Source of the DNA: Gulosibacter hominis
GTDB lineage: Bacteria > Actinomycetota > Actinomycetes > Actinomycetales > Microbacteriaceae
Direction of reading: 5' to 3'
DNA: 47,526 bases
Assembly (NCBI RefSeq): GCF_904842695.1
Contig: NZ_CAJGWQ010000016.1
Span: 1-47,526 of the forward strand
A program made the position numbers and the translations under genes. How positions within the stretch are numbered: the stretch's first letter is position 1; each line of letters starts with the position of its first letter. This document shows positions 7,976-15,571 of the stretch, one piece after another. The notes below the pieces were generated by a model that was not told the DNA's origin, ran no database searches, and saw only the letters and a program-made list of their open reading frames with translations.

Positions 7976-8773
7976 ATGAGCAGCAACGAATCGCCCGTAG
8001 CCATCGTCACCGGAGCCGGAGCCGCCGACGGCATCGGGTTCGCCGCAGCCCGGCAGCTGGTCGACTCCGGCTTCCGCGTCATGATCGCCGCGACCACCGA
8101 CCGCATCCGTGAGCGGGCCGCCGAACTCGCCCAAATTCATCCCGATGCATCCGCCAGCTTCATCGGCGACCTCACCAGCGAAACCGCCGCCACCGACCTC
8201 ATCTCGCAAACCGTGGCAAAGTTCGGGCGCATCGACGCGCTCGTCAACAATGCCGGCATGACCTCGCAGCACGACCCGCTCAGCGATCGCGAAGCCGCCA
8301 CAGCAATCGATCTCGACCGCACCGGCTGGGAACACTCACTCACCCGCAATCTCACCACCGCGTTCCTTGTCACCCGCGCCGCTCTCCCCCACCTGCTGAA
8401 CTCACCCCACCCACGCATCGTCAACGTCGCGTCAGTATCGGGGCCCGTGCTCGCTTTCCGTGGTGATGTGGGCTACCACGCCGCAAAATCAGGGCTCGTT
8501 GGCTTCACTCGCGCACTCGCCGCCGACCACGCCGCCGAGGGTCTCACCGCCAACGCCGTCGCACCCGGCTGGATTCACACCGGCTCAGCCACCGCCGAAG
8601 AAATTGAGCTCGGAAAACAGGTGCCAATGCGCCGCTCGGGAACACCCGCCGAAGTCGGCGCCGCAATCTCCTTCCTCGCCTCCCCCGCCGCCTCGTATAT
8701 CACCGGACAGGTCATCGTCGTCGACGGTGGAAATTCCATCCAAGAAGACCGCGCCACACTTTCGCTCTCATAA
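7976..8773 (+). CDS. SDR-family oxidoreductase
   Basis: A 265-residue Rossmann-fold short-chain dehydrogenase. Visible motifs are the dinucleotide loop TGAGAADGIGFAAARQL near residue 12, LVNNAGM (NNAG), a catalytic Ser in NVASVSG, and the catalytic YHAAK (Tyr-xxx-Lys). The C-terminal GQVIVVDGG is typical of the FabG-like classical group. Length is normal. Substrate is unknown, and no neighbouring pathway gene points to one. TAAACT at 7964-7969, seven bases before the ATG, resembles a -10 box and no Shine-Dalgarno is seen, so the transcript may be leaderless (inference). Confidence 0.9.
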   Translation: MSSNESPVAIVTGAGAADGIGFAAARQLVDSGFRVMIAATTDRIRERAAELAQIHPDASASFIGDLTSETAATDLISQTVAKFGRIDALVNNAGMTSQHDPLSDREAATAIDLDRTGWEHSLTRNLTTAFLVTRAALPHLLNSPHPRIVNVASVSGPVLAFRGDVGYHAAKSGLVGFTRALAADHAAEGLTANAVAPGWIHTGSATAEEIELGKQVPMRRSGTPAEVGAAISFLASPAASYITGQVIVVDGGNSIQEDRATLSLS

Positions 8774-9120
8774 CCTCTGCGCTAGGCTTGCAAGGTTGAT
8801 GCGGCCCGGCGAACCATCAAAATCGCCCGCGCCCCTCGCATCAGATCCGCTGCCACCGGACCGGTGGCACTAGCTCAGCTCGCGCCCGGTAATCAGAACC
8901 GGAACCGAGCACGGCCAAGCGCCCAGTGTGGCACCGGCCGCGCGGCGAATTTTTGCCGCCAAAACTCAATACCGGGCCCCACAAGGGCCGGATGCGTCCG
9001 CGACGAATGTGCTTGACCGTGCCGGTGATCGTCCCTTTCGCATCCCGATGATCACCAGCGCAACAACCGTTGCCGCAATAGCTGTGCCCACGGACACAGC
9101 GCAGAAAGGTCGCCTCCGCG
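8774..9120. other. Intergenic/5' leader region before the RNA helicase
   Basis: 347 bases with no confident gene. It contains a near-perfect 19-base palindrome TGCCACCGGaCCGGTGGCA (8851-8869), a short GCGGC/GCCGC hairpin with a T-rich loop (8942-8959), and GGTGATC/GATCACC arms (9024-9030, 9050-9056). A long structured 5' UTR would fit a cold- or stress-regulated RNA helicase, but the transcription start is unknown. A 30-codon minus frame ending at the TAG near 8870 is too short to call. Confidence 0.5.
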
Positions 9121-11280
9121 ATGACGCAACCAACCGAATCCACGAACAACGAAGCAGCGGGCCACGAGGCCGCGAGCCGCGAGTCGATGAGCGCCCGGGC
9201 CGAGAGCACCGAGGCTGCGAGCGCCGAATCAGCAAGCCGCGAACACGAAGTCACGTTCCGCGAACTCGGCCTCAGCGAACCCGTTCTCAACGCAATCTCC
9301 AGCATCGGCTTCGAACACCCCAGCCCCATCCAGGCCGCCACAATCCCGACCCTGCTGGAAGGGCGCGATGTGGTGGGGCTCGCCCAAACCGGCACCGGCA
9401 AAACCGCAGCGTTCGCGCTGCCGATTCTCAGCCGCATCCAGCCCGGCGCGTACAAGCCGCAGGCGCTCGTACTCTCACCCACCCGTGAACTCGCAATCCA
9501 GGTGGCCGAAGCATTCGAAAGTTTTGCCGCCGAAATGCCCGAGCTGCGCCTACTGCCCGTTTATGGCGGCCAGTCATACGGCGTGCAGCTGTCGGCGCTG
9601 CGCCGCGGCGTTGACATCGTGGTGGGCACGCCCGGCCGAGTTATCGACCACCTGCGCCGCGGCACTCTCGACCTCACCGAGCTCAAATATCTCGTGCTCG
9701 ACGAAGCCGACGAAATGCTCAAAATGGGGTTCGCCGAAGACGTCGAAACGATCCTCGCCGACACCCCCGACTCAAAACAGGTGGCACTGTTCTCGGCAAC
9801 CATGCCGAAACAGATTCGCCGCATCGCCGAGCAATATCTCACCGACGCCGCCGAAATCACCGTCAAGTCGCAAACCCAAACCTCGTCGAACGTCACCCAG
9901 CGCTACCTCGTCATCGCCCACCAGCGAAAAGTGGATGCCCTCACGCGCATCCTCGAAGTCGAAGAATTCGACGGGATGATCGTGTTCGTGCGCACCAAGA
10001 GCGAAACCGAACAGCTCGCCGAACGGCTGCGCGCCCGCGGGCTGGCTGCCGCCGCCATCAACGGTGACCTCGCGCAGGCTGCTCGCGAACGCATCATCGA
10101 CGACCTCAAGGGCGGCAAAGTGGATGTGCTGGTGGCAACCGATGTGGCAGCGCGCGGCCTCGACGTTGATCGCCTCAGTCACGTCGTGAATTTCGACATC
10201 CCCACCGATCCCGAATCGTATGTGCACCGCATCGGGCGCACCGGTCGCGCGGGTCGCAAGGGCACCGCGATCAGTTTTGTCACCCCGCGCGAACGGCGCC
10301 TGCTGAGCATCATTGAGCGCAACACCCGGCAGCCGATGGAACAGCTGCAGCTGCCCACGGCCGCCGACATCAACGAGTCGCGGCTCAGCAGGTTCGACGA
10401 CGCGATTACCGCGGCACTCGAACAAACCGAGCGGATCGAAGCATTCCGCGACATCATCGACCACTATGTGCGACACCACGATGTTCCGAACGAGGATGTG
10501 GCGGCGGCGCTGGCCGTGGTTGCGCAGGGCGACACTCCCCTGCTGCTCGACCCCGAAAAAGACGACCTCGACAACTTCAACAAACCCCGGCGCGAGCGCG
10601 ATAACGACCGCGACCCCAAGCGCGAGGGGCTCGTGCAGTACCGCATCGAGGTGGGTCGGCGCGACCGAGTGCAGCCGGGATGGATCGTGGGTGCGATTGC
10701 CAACGAGGGCGGAATCAGCCGCGATGACATCGGCCACATTCGCATCATGCAGTATTTCTCGCTGGTTGAGCTGCCGGAAGACCTCGATCCTGAGGTGATT
10801 GCGCGGCTGCAAGACACCGAGGTGGCGCACCGGCCGCTCGAGCTGAAGCTCGATGACGGGCCACGCCGGGATGGTGACCGGGGTGGTCGCGATCGTGGCT
10901 TTGGTGGCGAGCGCGGTGATCGCGGCGGTTTCCGTGATGATCGACGTGGTGGCCGCGATGATCGTGGTTTTGGTGGCGGTCGTGGTGGTCGCGATTTCGG
11001 TGGTGACCGTGGTGGATTCCGCGACGATCGCCGTGGTAGCCGGGATTTTGGCGGCGACCGTGACGGCCGTGGGCACCGCGGAGCTTACCGCGATGGCAAG
11101 GGTCGCGGCGACCACCGTGGCGGAGCTGATGCCCGAGGCGGCGGACAGCGCCGCGACTTCGGTGGTGACCGTGGACGCCGCAATGACAAGGGCGGTTTCC
11201 GCGATGACCGCGGTGGCCGTAACGATCGGCGCGGAGGCAGCTGGAACGGCAAACGCCGCGGCCGCGACGACTGGCGCTAG
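9121..11280 (+). CDS. deaD: DEAD-box ATP-dependent RNA helicase with RG-rich tail
   Basis: A 719-residue protein. An acidic/Ala-rich N-terminus of about 40 residues precedes the Q motif (FRELGL to SPIQ, residues 46-71). Then come motif I AQTGTGKT (88-95), PTRELA (120-125), GTPGR (169-173), DEAD (194-197), SAT (225-227), ATDVAARGLD and HRIGRTGRAG. A DbpA-type RNA-binding domain follows (about 500-575, from YRIEVGRRDR). The last 140 residues are a disordered Gly/Arg/Asp repeat tail (RGG, DRGGFRDD). The architecture matches CsdA/DeaD helicases, which unwind structured RNA in ribosome assembly and cold adaptation. AGAAAGG lies 13-14 bases before the ATG. A strong terminator follows at 11316. Confidence 0.93.
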   Translation: MTQPTESTNNEAAGHEAASRESMSARAESTEAASAESASREHEVTFRELGLSEPVLNAISSIGFEHPSPIQAATIPTLLEGRDVVGLAQTGTGKTAAFALPILSRIQPGAYKPQALVLSPTRELAIQVAEAFESFAAEMPELRLLPVYGGQSYGVQLSALRRGVDIVVGTPGRVIDHLRRGTLDLTELKYLVLDEADEMLKMGFAEDVETILADTPDSKQVALFSATMPKQIRRIAEQYLTDAAEITVKSQTQTSSNVTQRYLVIAHQRKVDALTRILEVEEFDGMIVFVRTKSETEQLAERLRARGLAAAAINGDLAQAARERIIDDLKGGKVDVLVATDVAARGLDVDRLSHVVNFDIPTDPESYVHRIGRTGRAGRKGTAISFVTPRERRLLSIIERNTRQPMEQLQLPTAADINESRLSRFDDAITAALEQTERIEAFRDIIDHYVRHHDVPNEDVAAALAVVAQGDTPLLLDPEKDDLDNFNKPRRERDNDRDPKREGLVQYRIEVGRRDRVQPGWIVGAIANEGGISRDDIGHIRIMQYFSLVELPEDLDPEVIARLQDTEVAHRPLELKLDDGPRRDGDRGGRDRGFGGERGDRGGFRDDRRGGRDDRGFGGGRGGRDFGGDRGGFRDDRRGSRDFGGDRDGRGHRGAYRDGKGRGDHRGGADARGGGQRRDFGGDRGRRNDKGGFRDDRGGRNDRRGGSWNGKRRGRDDWR

Positions 11281-11315
11281 CCGCGGCGCCAGTGCACTGG
11301 CCTAATTAACTCCGG

Positions 11316-11351
11316 GTGGGACAGGATGCAGCATCCTGTCCCACCTCTTTT
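11316..11351 (+). terminator. Intrinsic terminator of the helicase gene
   Basis: A perfect 14-bp inverted repeat GTGGGACAGGATGC (11316-11329) / GCATCCTGTCCCAC (11331-11344) is followed by CTCTTTT. It lies 35 bases after the helicase stop. Its CAGGATGC/GCATCCTG core resembles the two hairpins at 4717 and 27081. Confidence 0.9.
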
Positions 11352-11386
11352 CTCTCCCTCCCACCCCTGCACCCTGCCCAGCCCTG

Positions 11387-11593
11387 CAGATTTTTGTTTC
11401 CTGACTGCATCCCAAAACTGAAAATTGTTTCCTGACTGCATCCGGATGCAGAAATTTGTTTCCTGGCTGCAAAACCGGCTGTTTCGGCTCAATCCGGCCC
11501 TAAATCCCCTGTTTTGCAGCCAAAATTCTGATTTCAGGAAACAAAAATCCGACGCCAGGAAACAAAAATCCGCAGGCCCGACGGTAACCGAGC
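11387..11593. repeat. Phased-box intergenic element, copy A (3 left + 2 right boxes)
   Basis: Left boxes (core GTTTCCTG) start at 11396, 11427 and 11458, spaced 31 bp. Right boxes (core CAGGAAAC, the inverse) start at 11535 and 11556, spaced 21 bp. The innermost boxes are 77 bp apart. The spacer holds an 11-bp perfect inverted repeat, GGCTGCAAAAC (11465-11475) / GTTTTGCAGCC (11511-11521). The right flank through 11593 is identical to copy B, and CAGCCAAGCAGC recurs at 11635. Frames are open on both strands here but look like a by-product of the repeats. It lies between the helicase terminator and the SixA gene. Confidence 0.9.
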
Positions 11594-11695
11594 AACAACC
11601 AAGCAACAACCTGACAGGCAGCCAGCTCAGCGACCAGCCAAGCAGCCCAGCGCCCGCCCCGCACTTTGTCAGCAGCCACGGCCTAGCCTCGAAGT

Positions 11696-12229
11696 ATGGA
11701 CAATCGGGATGCGCGCAGCAATAACCAGCACACGCTCGTAGTGATGCGGCACGCGAAATCGGCGTGGCACACCGGCGCGGCCGACCACGCCCGCCCGTTG
11801 AACGACCGCGGACTCCGCGACGCTCCGGCCGCGGGAAAAGTGCTCTCCGAGCTCGGCCAACCCATCGATCGCGTGCTGTGCTCGAGCGCACTCCGCACGC
11901 GTCAAACCTGGGAGGGCGCCGAACGCGGCGGGGCGCGCGCATCCGAGGTGACGTATCACGACGAAATTTACGAATCGCATCCCGGCGAGATTCTGCATCT
12001 GGTGCAGCAGCTTGATGACAGTGTCGGATGCGCGCTCGTGGTGGGTCACTACCCCGGTGTGGCGCTGCTCGTGCAAGGGCTTGCCGAAGGCAGTGATCAC
12101 CGCGGCATCGCACAGCTGGCCGAAAAATATCCCACCAGCGCGATCTCAGTGCTGCGATTCACCGGCAGCTGGGCCGACCTCGAAGTTGGCCGCGCCGAGC
12201 TCGTCGACTTCGTTATCCCCCGCGGGTAG
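11696..12229 (+). CDS. SixA-like histidine phosphatase
   Basis: A 177-residue member of the histidine phosphatase (phosphoglycerate mutase-like) superfamily, short SixA branch. It has the catalytic VVMRHAKSAW (RHAK in place of RHGE), the PLNDRGLRDA segment, SSALRTRQTW, and the second His in VVGHYPGV. SixA proteins remove phosphate from phosphohistidine; the actual substrate here is unknown. The gene stands alone, flanked on both sides by phased-box elements A and B in direct orientation. TAGCCT lies seven bases before the ATG and no ribosome site is seen, so a leaderless transcript is possible. Confidence 0.88.
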   Translation: MDNRDARSNNQHTLVVMRHAKSAWHTGAADHARPLNDRGLRDAPAAGKVLSELGQPIDRVLCSSALRTRQTWEGAERGGARASEVTYHDEIYESHPGEILHLVQQLDDSVGCALVVGHYPGVALLVQGLAEGSDHRGIAQLAEKYPTSAISVLRFTGSWADLEVGRAELVDFVIPRG

Positions 12230-12249
12230 CTTGCCCGCGCGCTACTCGC

Positions 12250-12581
12250 ACGCACCCGCCGCATAGCCGCCTCTGCCCCGCGCACTGCAGCAGATCGCTC
12301 AAGCCGCGTAGCCGCACCGCCCCCGCGGAATTTTGTTTCCTGACTGCATCCCGCTGCGGAATTTTGTTTCCTGGCTGCATCCCAAAACTGAGATTTGTTT
12401 CCTGGCTGCAAAACCGGCTGTTTCGGCTCAATCCGGCCCTAAAACCCCTGTTTTGCAGCCAAAATTCTGATTTCAGGAAACAAAAATCCGAGACCAGGAA
12501 ACAAAAATCCGACGCCAGGAAACAAAAATCCGCAGGCCCGACGGTAACCGAGCCAGGCACACGCCCAGACAGCCAGGCAGC
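12250..12581. repeat. Phased-box intergenic element, copy B (3 left + 3 right boxes)
   Basis: Left boxes start at 12335, 12366 and 12397 (31-bp period). Right boxes start at 12474, 12495 and 12516 (21-bp period). The inner spacing is 77 bp. The inverted repeat is GGCTGCAAAAC (12404-12414) / GTTTTGCAGCC (12450-12460). The left flank beginning at 12250 (ACGCACCCGCCGCATAGCC) matches the left flank of copy C, and GCCGCACCGCCCC precedes the first box in both. CAGCCAGGCAGC at 12570-12581 is the presumed right edge. It lies between the SixA gene and the convergent aminopeptidase gene. Confidence 0.9.
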
Positions 12582-12616
12582 ACAGCACACGCACAGTTAC
12601 CCAGTGCACGCCCTGG

Positions 12617-13936
12617 CTACTGCAACACCGGCAGGGGTGGCAGCTCAGCAGCGAACAGCCAGGCCTCAAAGAGTTCGCTAATTTCACTCCCACGACCACC
12701 TGCAAAGCGGCAGCAGTGTTCGATGAACTGTTCGCTGGTGACTAGCCCATACGCGTTTTCTTGAACCCAGTCTCGCAGCAGTGCAAAAAACATGGTGTCG
12801 CCAACCAATACACGCAGCGCGTGCAGCGTGAGTGCGCCACGCTTGTACACCCAGTCGTCAAACATGTGTGCCATGCCAGGACGGGCGAGCGTCGACCCCT
12901 CCGGCATCGGATCGAGTGAGGCGTACCGTTCTGCCGCTCGTTCCTGTGCGGTGGGGCTTTCACACCAGTTGCGTTTGTGCTCCGACCACAGCCACTCTGA
13001 ATAGCAGGCAAAACCCTCGTGCAGCCAGATATCGCACAGCTGGCGCCCCGTGACGCAGTTACCAAACCACTGGTGCGCTAGTTCGTGTGCCACGAGCCGT
13101 TCATTGCGCCAGGTAGCAGGGATGAAGTTGCAACCAAACGAGCTCAACCCCTGCGCCTCGAGCGGAATCTCCATCTCGTCGCCAAGAATAACCGCGCGGT
13201 ATTCGGCAAAGGGATACGGGCCATACAGCTCACTGAAAAAATCGACCATCTCAGCTTGATGTTCGAAAGCCGTACCGACTCCGACCTCGGCGCCGACAGG
13301 GCACACTATTGACACCGGAACAGAAGCTGATCGACCCTCTTCTCGGTATCGCCCAATTTGCACGGTCGCCAAATATGGGGACATCGGACGATCCATCTCG
13401 TAGATCCAGCGAGTGTTGTCGCCCACATCGGCGCGCTCTACAAGAGAGCCGTTGGCGACCACATGGTATTCCGATGCGGTAGTCACCTGAATGCGATAAG
13501 TCGCCTTGTTTGCCGCATCGTTATTGCACGGGAACCAGCTCGGTGCTCCCTGTGGCTGCGCGCCCACCATCGCACCGTCGGTGAGCTCTTCCCACCCCGC
13601 TTCGCCGTGTATCCCAGGAACGGGCCGAGGATTGCCCGAGACCTGTAGCTCGAGCATGAGGGAGTCACCGGCCGCACGTGGGCCAATCTCAACGGATGCG
13701 CCGCTTGGTTTTGCGACATACCTCGCGGGCCTGCTATCAACCAGCAGTGTGCCGATATGCAAACCATGTAGATCGAGAGCAATTTGGCTGGTGGGCTCAC
13801 TGATAGTGATGTACAGCAGCGCGCGTTCATCCAGTCGGTTTGCGGCAACCTGATAGTGCAGCTCGAGATCGTAATGCGTTACTCGATAACGCGTGTCGCC
13901 GTGTCCGACGAGGTACGGGTCGGGAGTGTGCATCAT
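12617..13936 (-). CDS. M1-family zinc aminopeptidase, short form
   Basis: A 439-residue protein. It has an N-terminal beta-sandwich-like domain (residues 10-200) and a thermolysin-like domain with HELAHQWFG (HExxH at 284-288) and the third zinc ligand Glu307 in WLHEGFACYSEW, 18 residues after the second His. The usual GAMEN substrate loop is replaced by LEAQGLSSFG (259-268), as in other short actinobacterial M1 enzymes. It lacks the long C-terminal helical domain of classic aminopeptidase N. No signal peptide is seen, so it is probably cytoplasmic and trims N-terminal residues from peptides. The start is MMH at 13936 with GGAG upstream. It lies 29 bases after the secreted hydrolase gene on the same strand. 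Confidence 0.9.
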   Translation of the reverse strand: MMHTPDPYLVGHGDTRYRVTHYDLELHYQVAANRLDERALLYITISEPTSQIALDLHGLHIGTLLVDSRPARYVAKPSGASVEIGPRAAGDSLMLELQVSGNPRPVPGIHGEAGWEELTDGAMVGAQPQGAPSWFPCNNDAANKATYRIQVTTASEYHVVANGSLVERADVGDNTRWIYEMDRPMSPYLATVQIGRYREEGRSASVPVSIVCPVGAEVGVGTAFEHQAEMVDFFSELYGPYPFAEYRAVILGDEMEIPLEAQGLSSFGCNFIPATWRNERLVAHELAHQWFGNCVTGRQLCDIWLHEGFACYSEWLWSEHKRNWCESPTAQERAAERYASLDPMPEGSTLARPGMAHMFDDWVYKRGALTLHALRVLVGDTMFFALLRDWVQENAYGLVTSEQFIEHCCRFAGGRGSEISELFEAWLFAAELPPLPVLQ

Positions 13937-13965
13937 TGCTCCGGTCTAAATAGCGGCCAGGATGG

Positions 13966-15192
13966 TTAGGGCTTCCGCTTGACGATGACATTCACCGGGT
14001 CAGTACTGATGTCCCCTACAGAAACACTCACCCGGTACCGGCCGGGGGAAATGAGCCGTGAGCGCGGATCCTCAATTTTGATCGTGCCCTTGAACGACCC
14101 GTCGTATCCCACTGCGGCACCGGATTCGGGCGTGAACTCGAACACTCGCCCGGCACGTGTCGCAGTCACCTTCACCTGCTCGCCAGGTACGAATCCAGTG
14201 GCGTCAATGGTGAGCTCGTAGCGCCCGGTAGTTTCGGTGTTGATCTGCTGCGAACCATCGGATGCGTTGGCGAGCAGCAGGTCGAGCCGTTCGGCGACAA
14301 TGCCACGGTAGTTGTAGTTGTAGTGGGTGGTATCGGGCAGTTCAATGATTTCAGCACCGGAATAACCAAGTGACTGCCACTGTGCCACCGCTTTACGGCT
14401 TGCCTCGAGTGCCGACCATTTATTGGGGTCGGTACCGTCGAGCAGGCCGACGACATACACATACGACATGTTTTCTCTACCTGCAGCAGGTTTCGCAGGC
14501 TCGTACGGGCCGGTAATTGACCCACCGCCTCCGATAAAAGTGGCCGCAGTGTTGAGCGGGAGCCAATCGTTACCGTTGACAAGCAAGTGCCGAGCCATAA
14601 ACTCTGCTCCGCCAGAGTAACCAACCAGTTGCACGTTCTGTGCTCCCGAAGCGGAGATAATCTCGCGAACGACTTCAGCGTACTCGTCGACTTCGCCACC
14701 CGGTGAGTCGTCCATGTAATCCCACCAGCTGGTGCCGGTCACGCGTTTAGGTCCGCCGAGGGGAACGTCCTCACCGTGTGGATGCTCGAGGAAGATGAGG
14801 TCCATACCTCGGGCAGCGGCTTCCTCATTGATGCGCTGTACATGACCGTTACCAACCCCTGGCTCGTGCACGACAGATGAATCAACGTGTGGGTAGTGAA
14901 AATTCGTTGTCTGGTCTCCGTCAAAGTAAAAGACCGTCCCGTTATCACCGTTCTCGAAGTAGTGATATTGCAGCATTCGGCCGTTTTCGCCGATGTATTC
15001 ATTGAAGGTGCCCTCTTCAAGGGTTGATTCAGGCTGCGAGGGGCCGCTTCCGGTGAAACTCACCGGTGGTTGTTCCATTTCAGCGGCCACTGCTGTAGAA
15101 GCAATGCCGGGAGCCACTAGTAGCGCTCCGACGCACAGGGTAGAAGCAATTCGACGTGAAGCCCGTGCACCCAACGGTTGTTTGTTCACCAT
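13966..15192 (-). CDS. Secreted alpha/beta hydrolase
   Basis: A 408-residue protein with a signal peptide (basic MVNKQPLGARASRR, hydrophobic core, cleavage near AVAA-EM, residue 38). The hydrolase fold has nucleophile elbow GYSGG (Ser193), a likely acid Asp252 in GLLDGTD, and His290 in PDTTHYNYNY. After about residue 322 comes an 85-residue beta-rich domain (GRYELTIDATGFVPGEQVKV to VNVIVKRKP) that looks Ig- or fibronectin-like. Substrate is unknown; an esterase or peptidase acting outside the cell would fit the neighbours. ATG 15192 is preferred because GGAGG lies 5 bases upstream; the frame itself is open much further. It probably shares an operon with the M1 peptidase. Confidence 0.8.
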   Translation of the reverse strand: MVNKQPLGARASRRIASTLCVGALLVAPGIASTAVAAEMEQPPVSFTGSGPSQPESTLEEGTFNEYIGENGRMLQYHYFENGDNGTVFYFDGDQTTNFHYPHVDSSVVHEPGVGNGHVQRINEEAAARGMDLIFLEHPHGEDVPLGGPKRVTGTSWWDYMDDSPGGEVDEYAEVVREIISASGAQNVQLVGYSGGAEFMARHLLVNGNDWLPLNTAATFIGGGGSITGPYEPAKPAAGRENMSYVYVVGLLDGTDPNKWSALEASRKAVAQWQSLGYSGAEIIELPDTTHYNYNYRGIVAERLDLLLANASDGSQQINTETTGRYELTIDATGFVPGEQVKVTATRAGRVFEFTPESGAAVGYDGSFKGTIKIEDPRSRLISPGRYRVSVSVGDISTDPVNVIVKRKP

Positions 15193-15571
15193 TTTGTCCT
15201 CCAAAGTCATCGTGTGGGCGCCTCCGAAGCGGATGATCTCGCGCCCACTTACTACCGCCGCTTTACAGAGCGCCCTTCTCCTTTGAATGGTTCGCTTAGC
15301 AGCACATGCGGTTGAGCCTCTGGCTCTCGACGAGAGTAGCCACGGGATGACGCTATTGGCCAGTACCTGACGTAACTCGCCCCGGGCATCAAAAACTTTG
15401 CCCGCGAAGTTCGCGGACATCGATTCTGATGCTCGGGCGGTGCGTTGAGAGCCGCCGAAACCGCGCGATAGCCTCGAGCAACATTCAAGCAATGGACCTC
15501 AATATTCATTCCCCTATCTCGATCCTCGTGCGGGCAATGTGGCCCCACGTCAAGTGAAACGAAGGCGTCTC
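15193..15571. promoter_or_regulatory. Divergent promoter region of the peptide island
   Basis: 379 bases between the secreted hydrolase (minus) and the solute-binding protein (plus). It must carry promoters for both transcripts. Candidate control sites are a perfect 15-base palindrome at 15402-15416 and CCTTTGAATG at 15280-15289, which recurs upstream of the PucR gene (24576-24585). No convincing gene lies within; a minus frame continues through it but has no typical start. Confidence 0.5.
15402..15416. promoter_or_regulatory. Candidate operator palindrome
   Basis: CCGCGAA-G-TTCGCGG is a perfect inverted repeat with 7-bp arms, central in the divergent promoter region. Its symmetry fits a dimeric regulator such as the PucR-type protein of this island. 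The link is inference. Confidence 0.4.

Noticed and set aside
8841-9482. 213-codon minus frame before and over the helicase start
   Set aside because: Antisense to the helicase N-terminus with no family resemblance; the short end at 8870-8960 is too small to support.
11277-12113. 278-codon minus frame through element A and the SixA gene
   Set aside because: Overlaps the well-supported SixA gene in antisense, and the rest is read from the repeat boxes.
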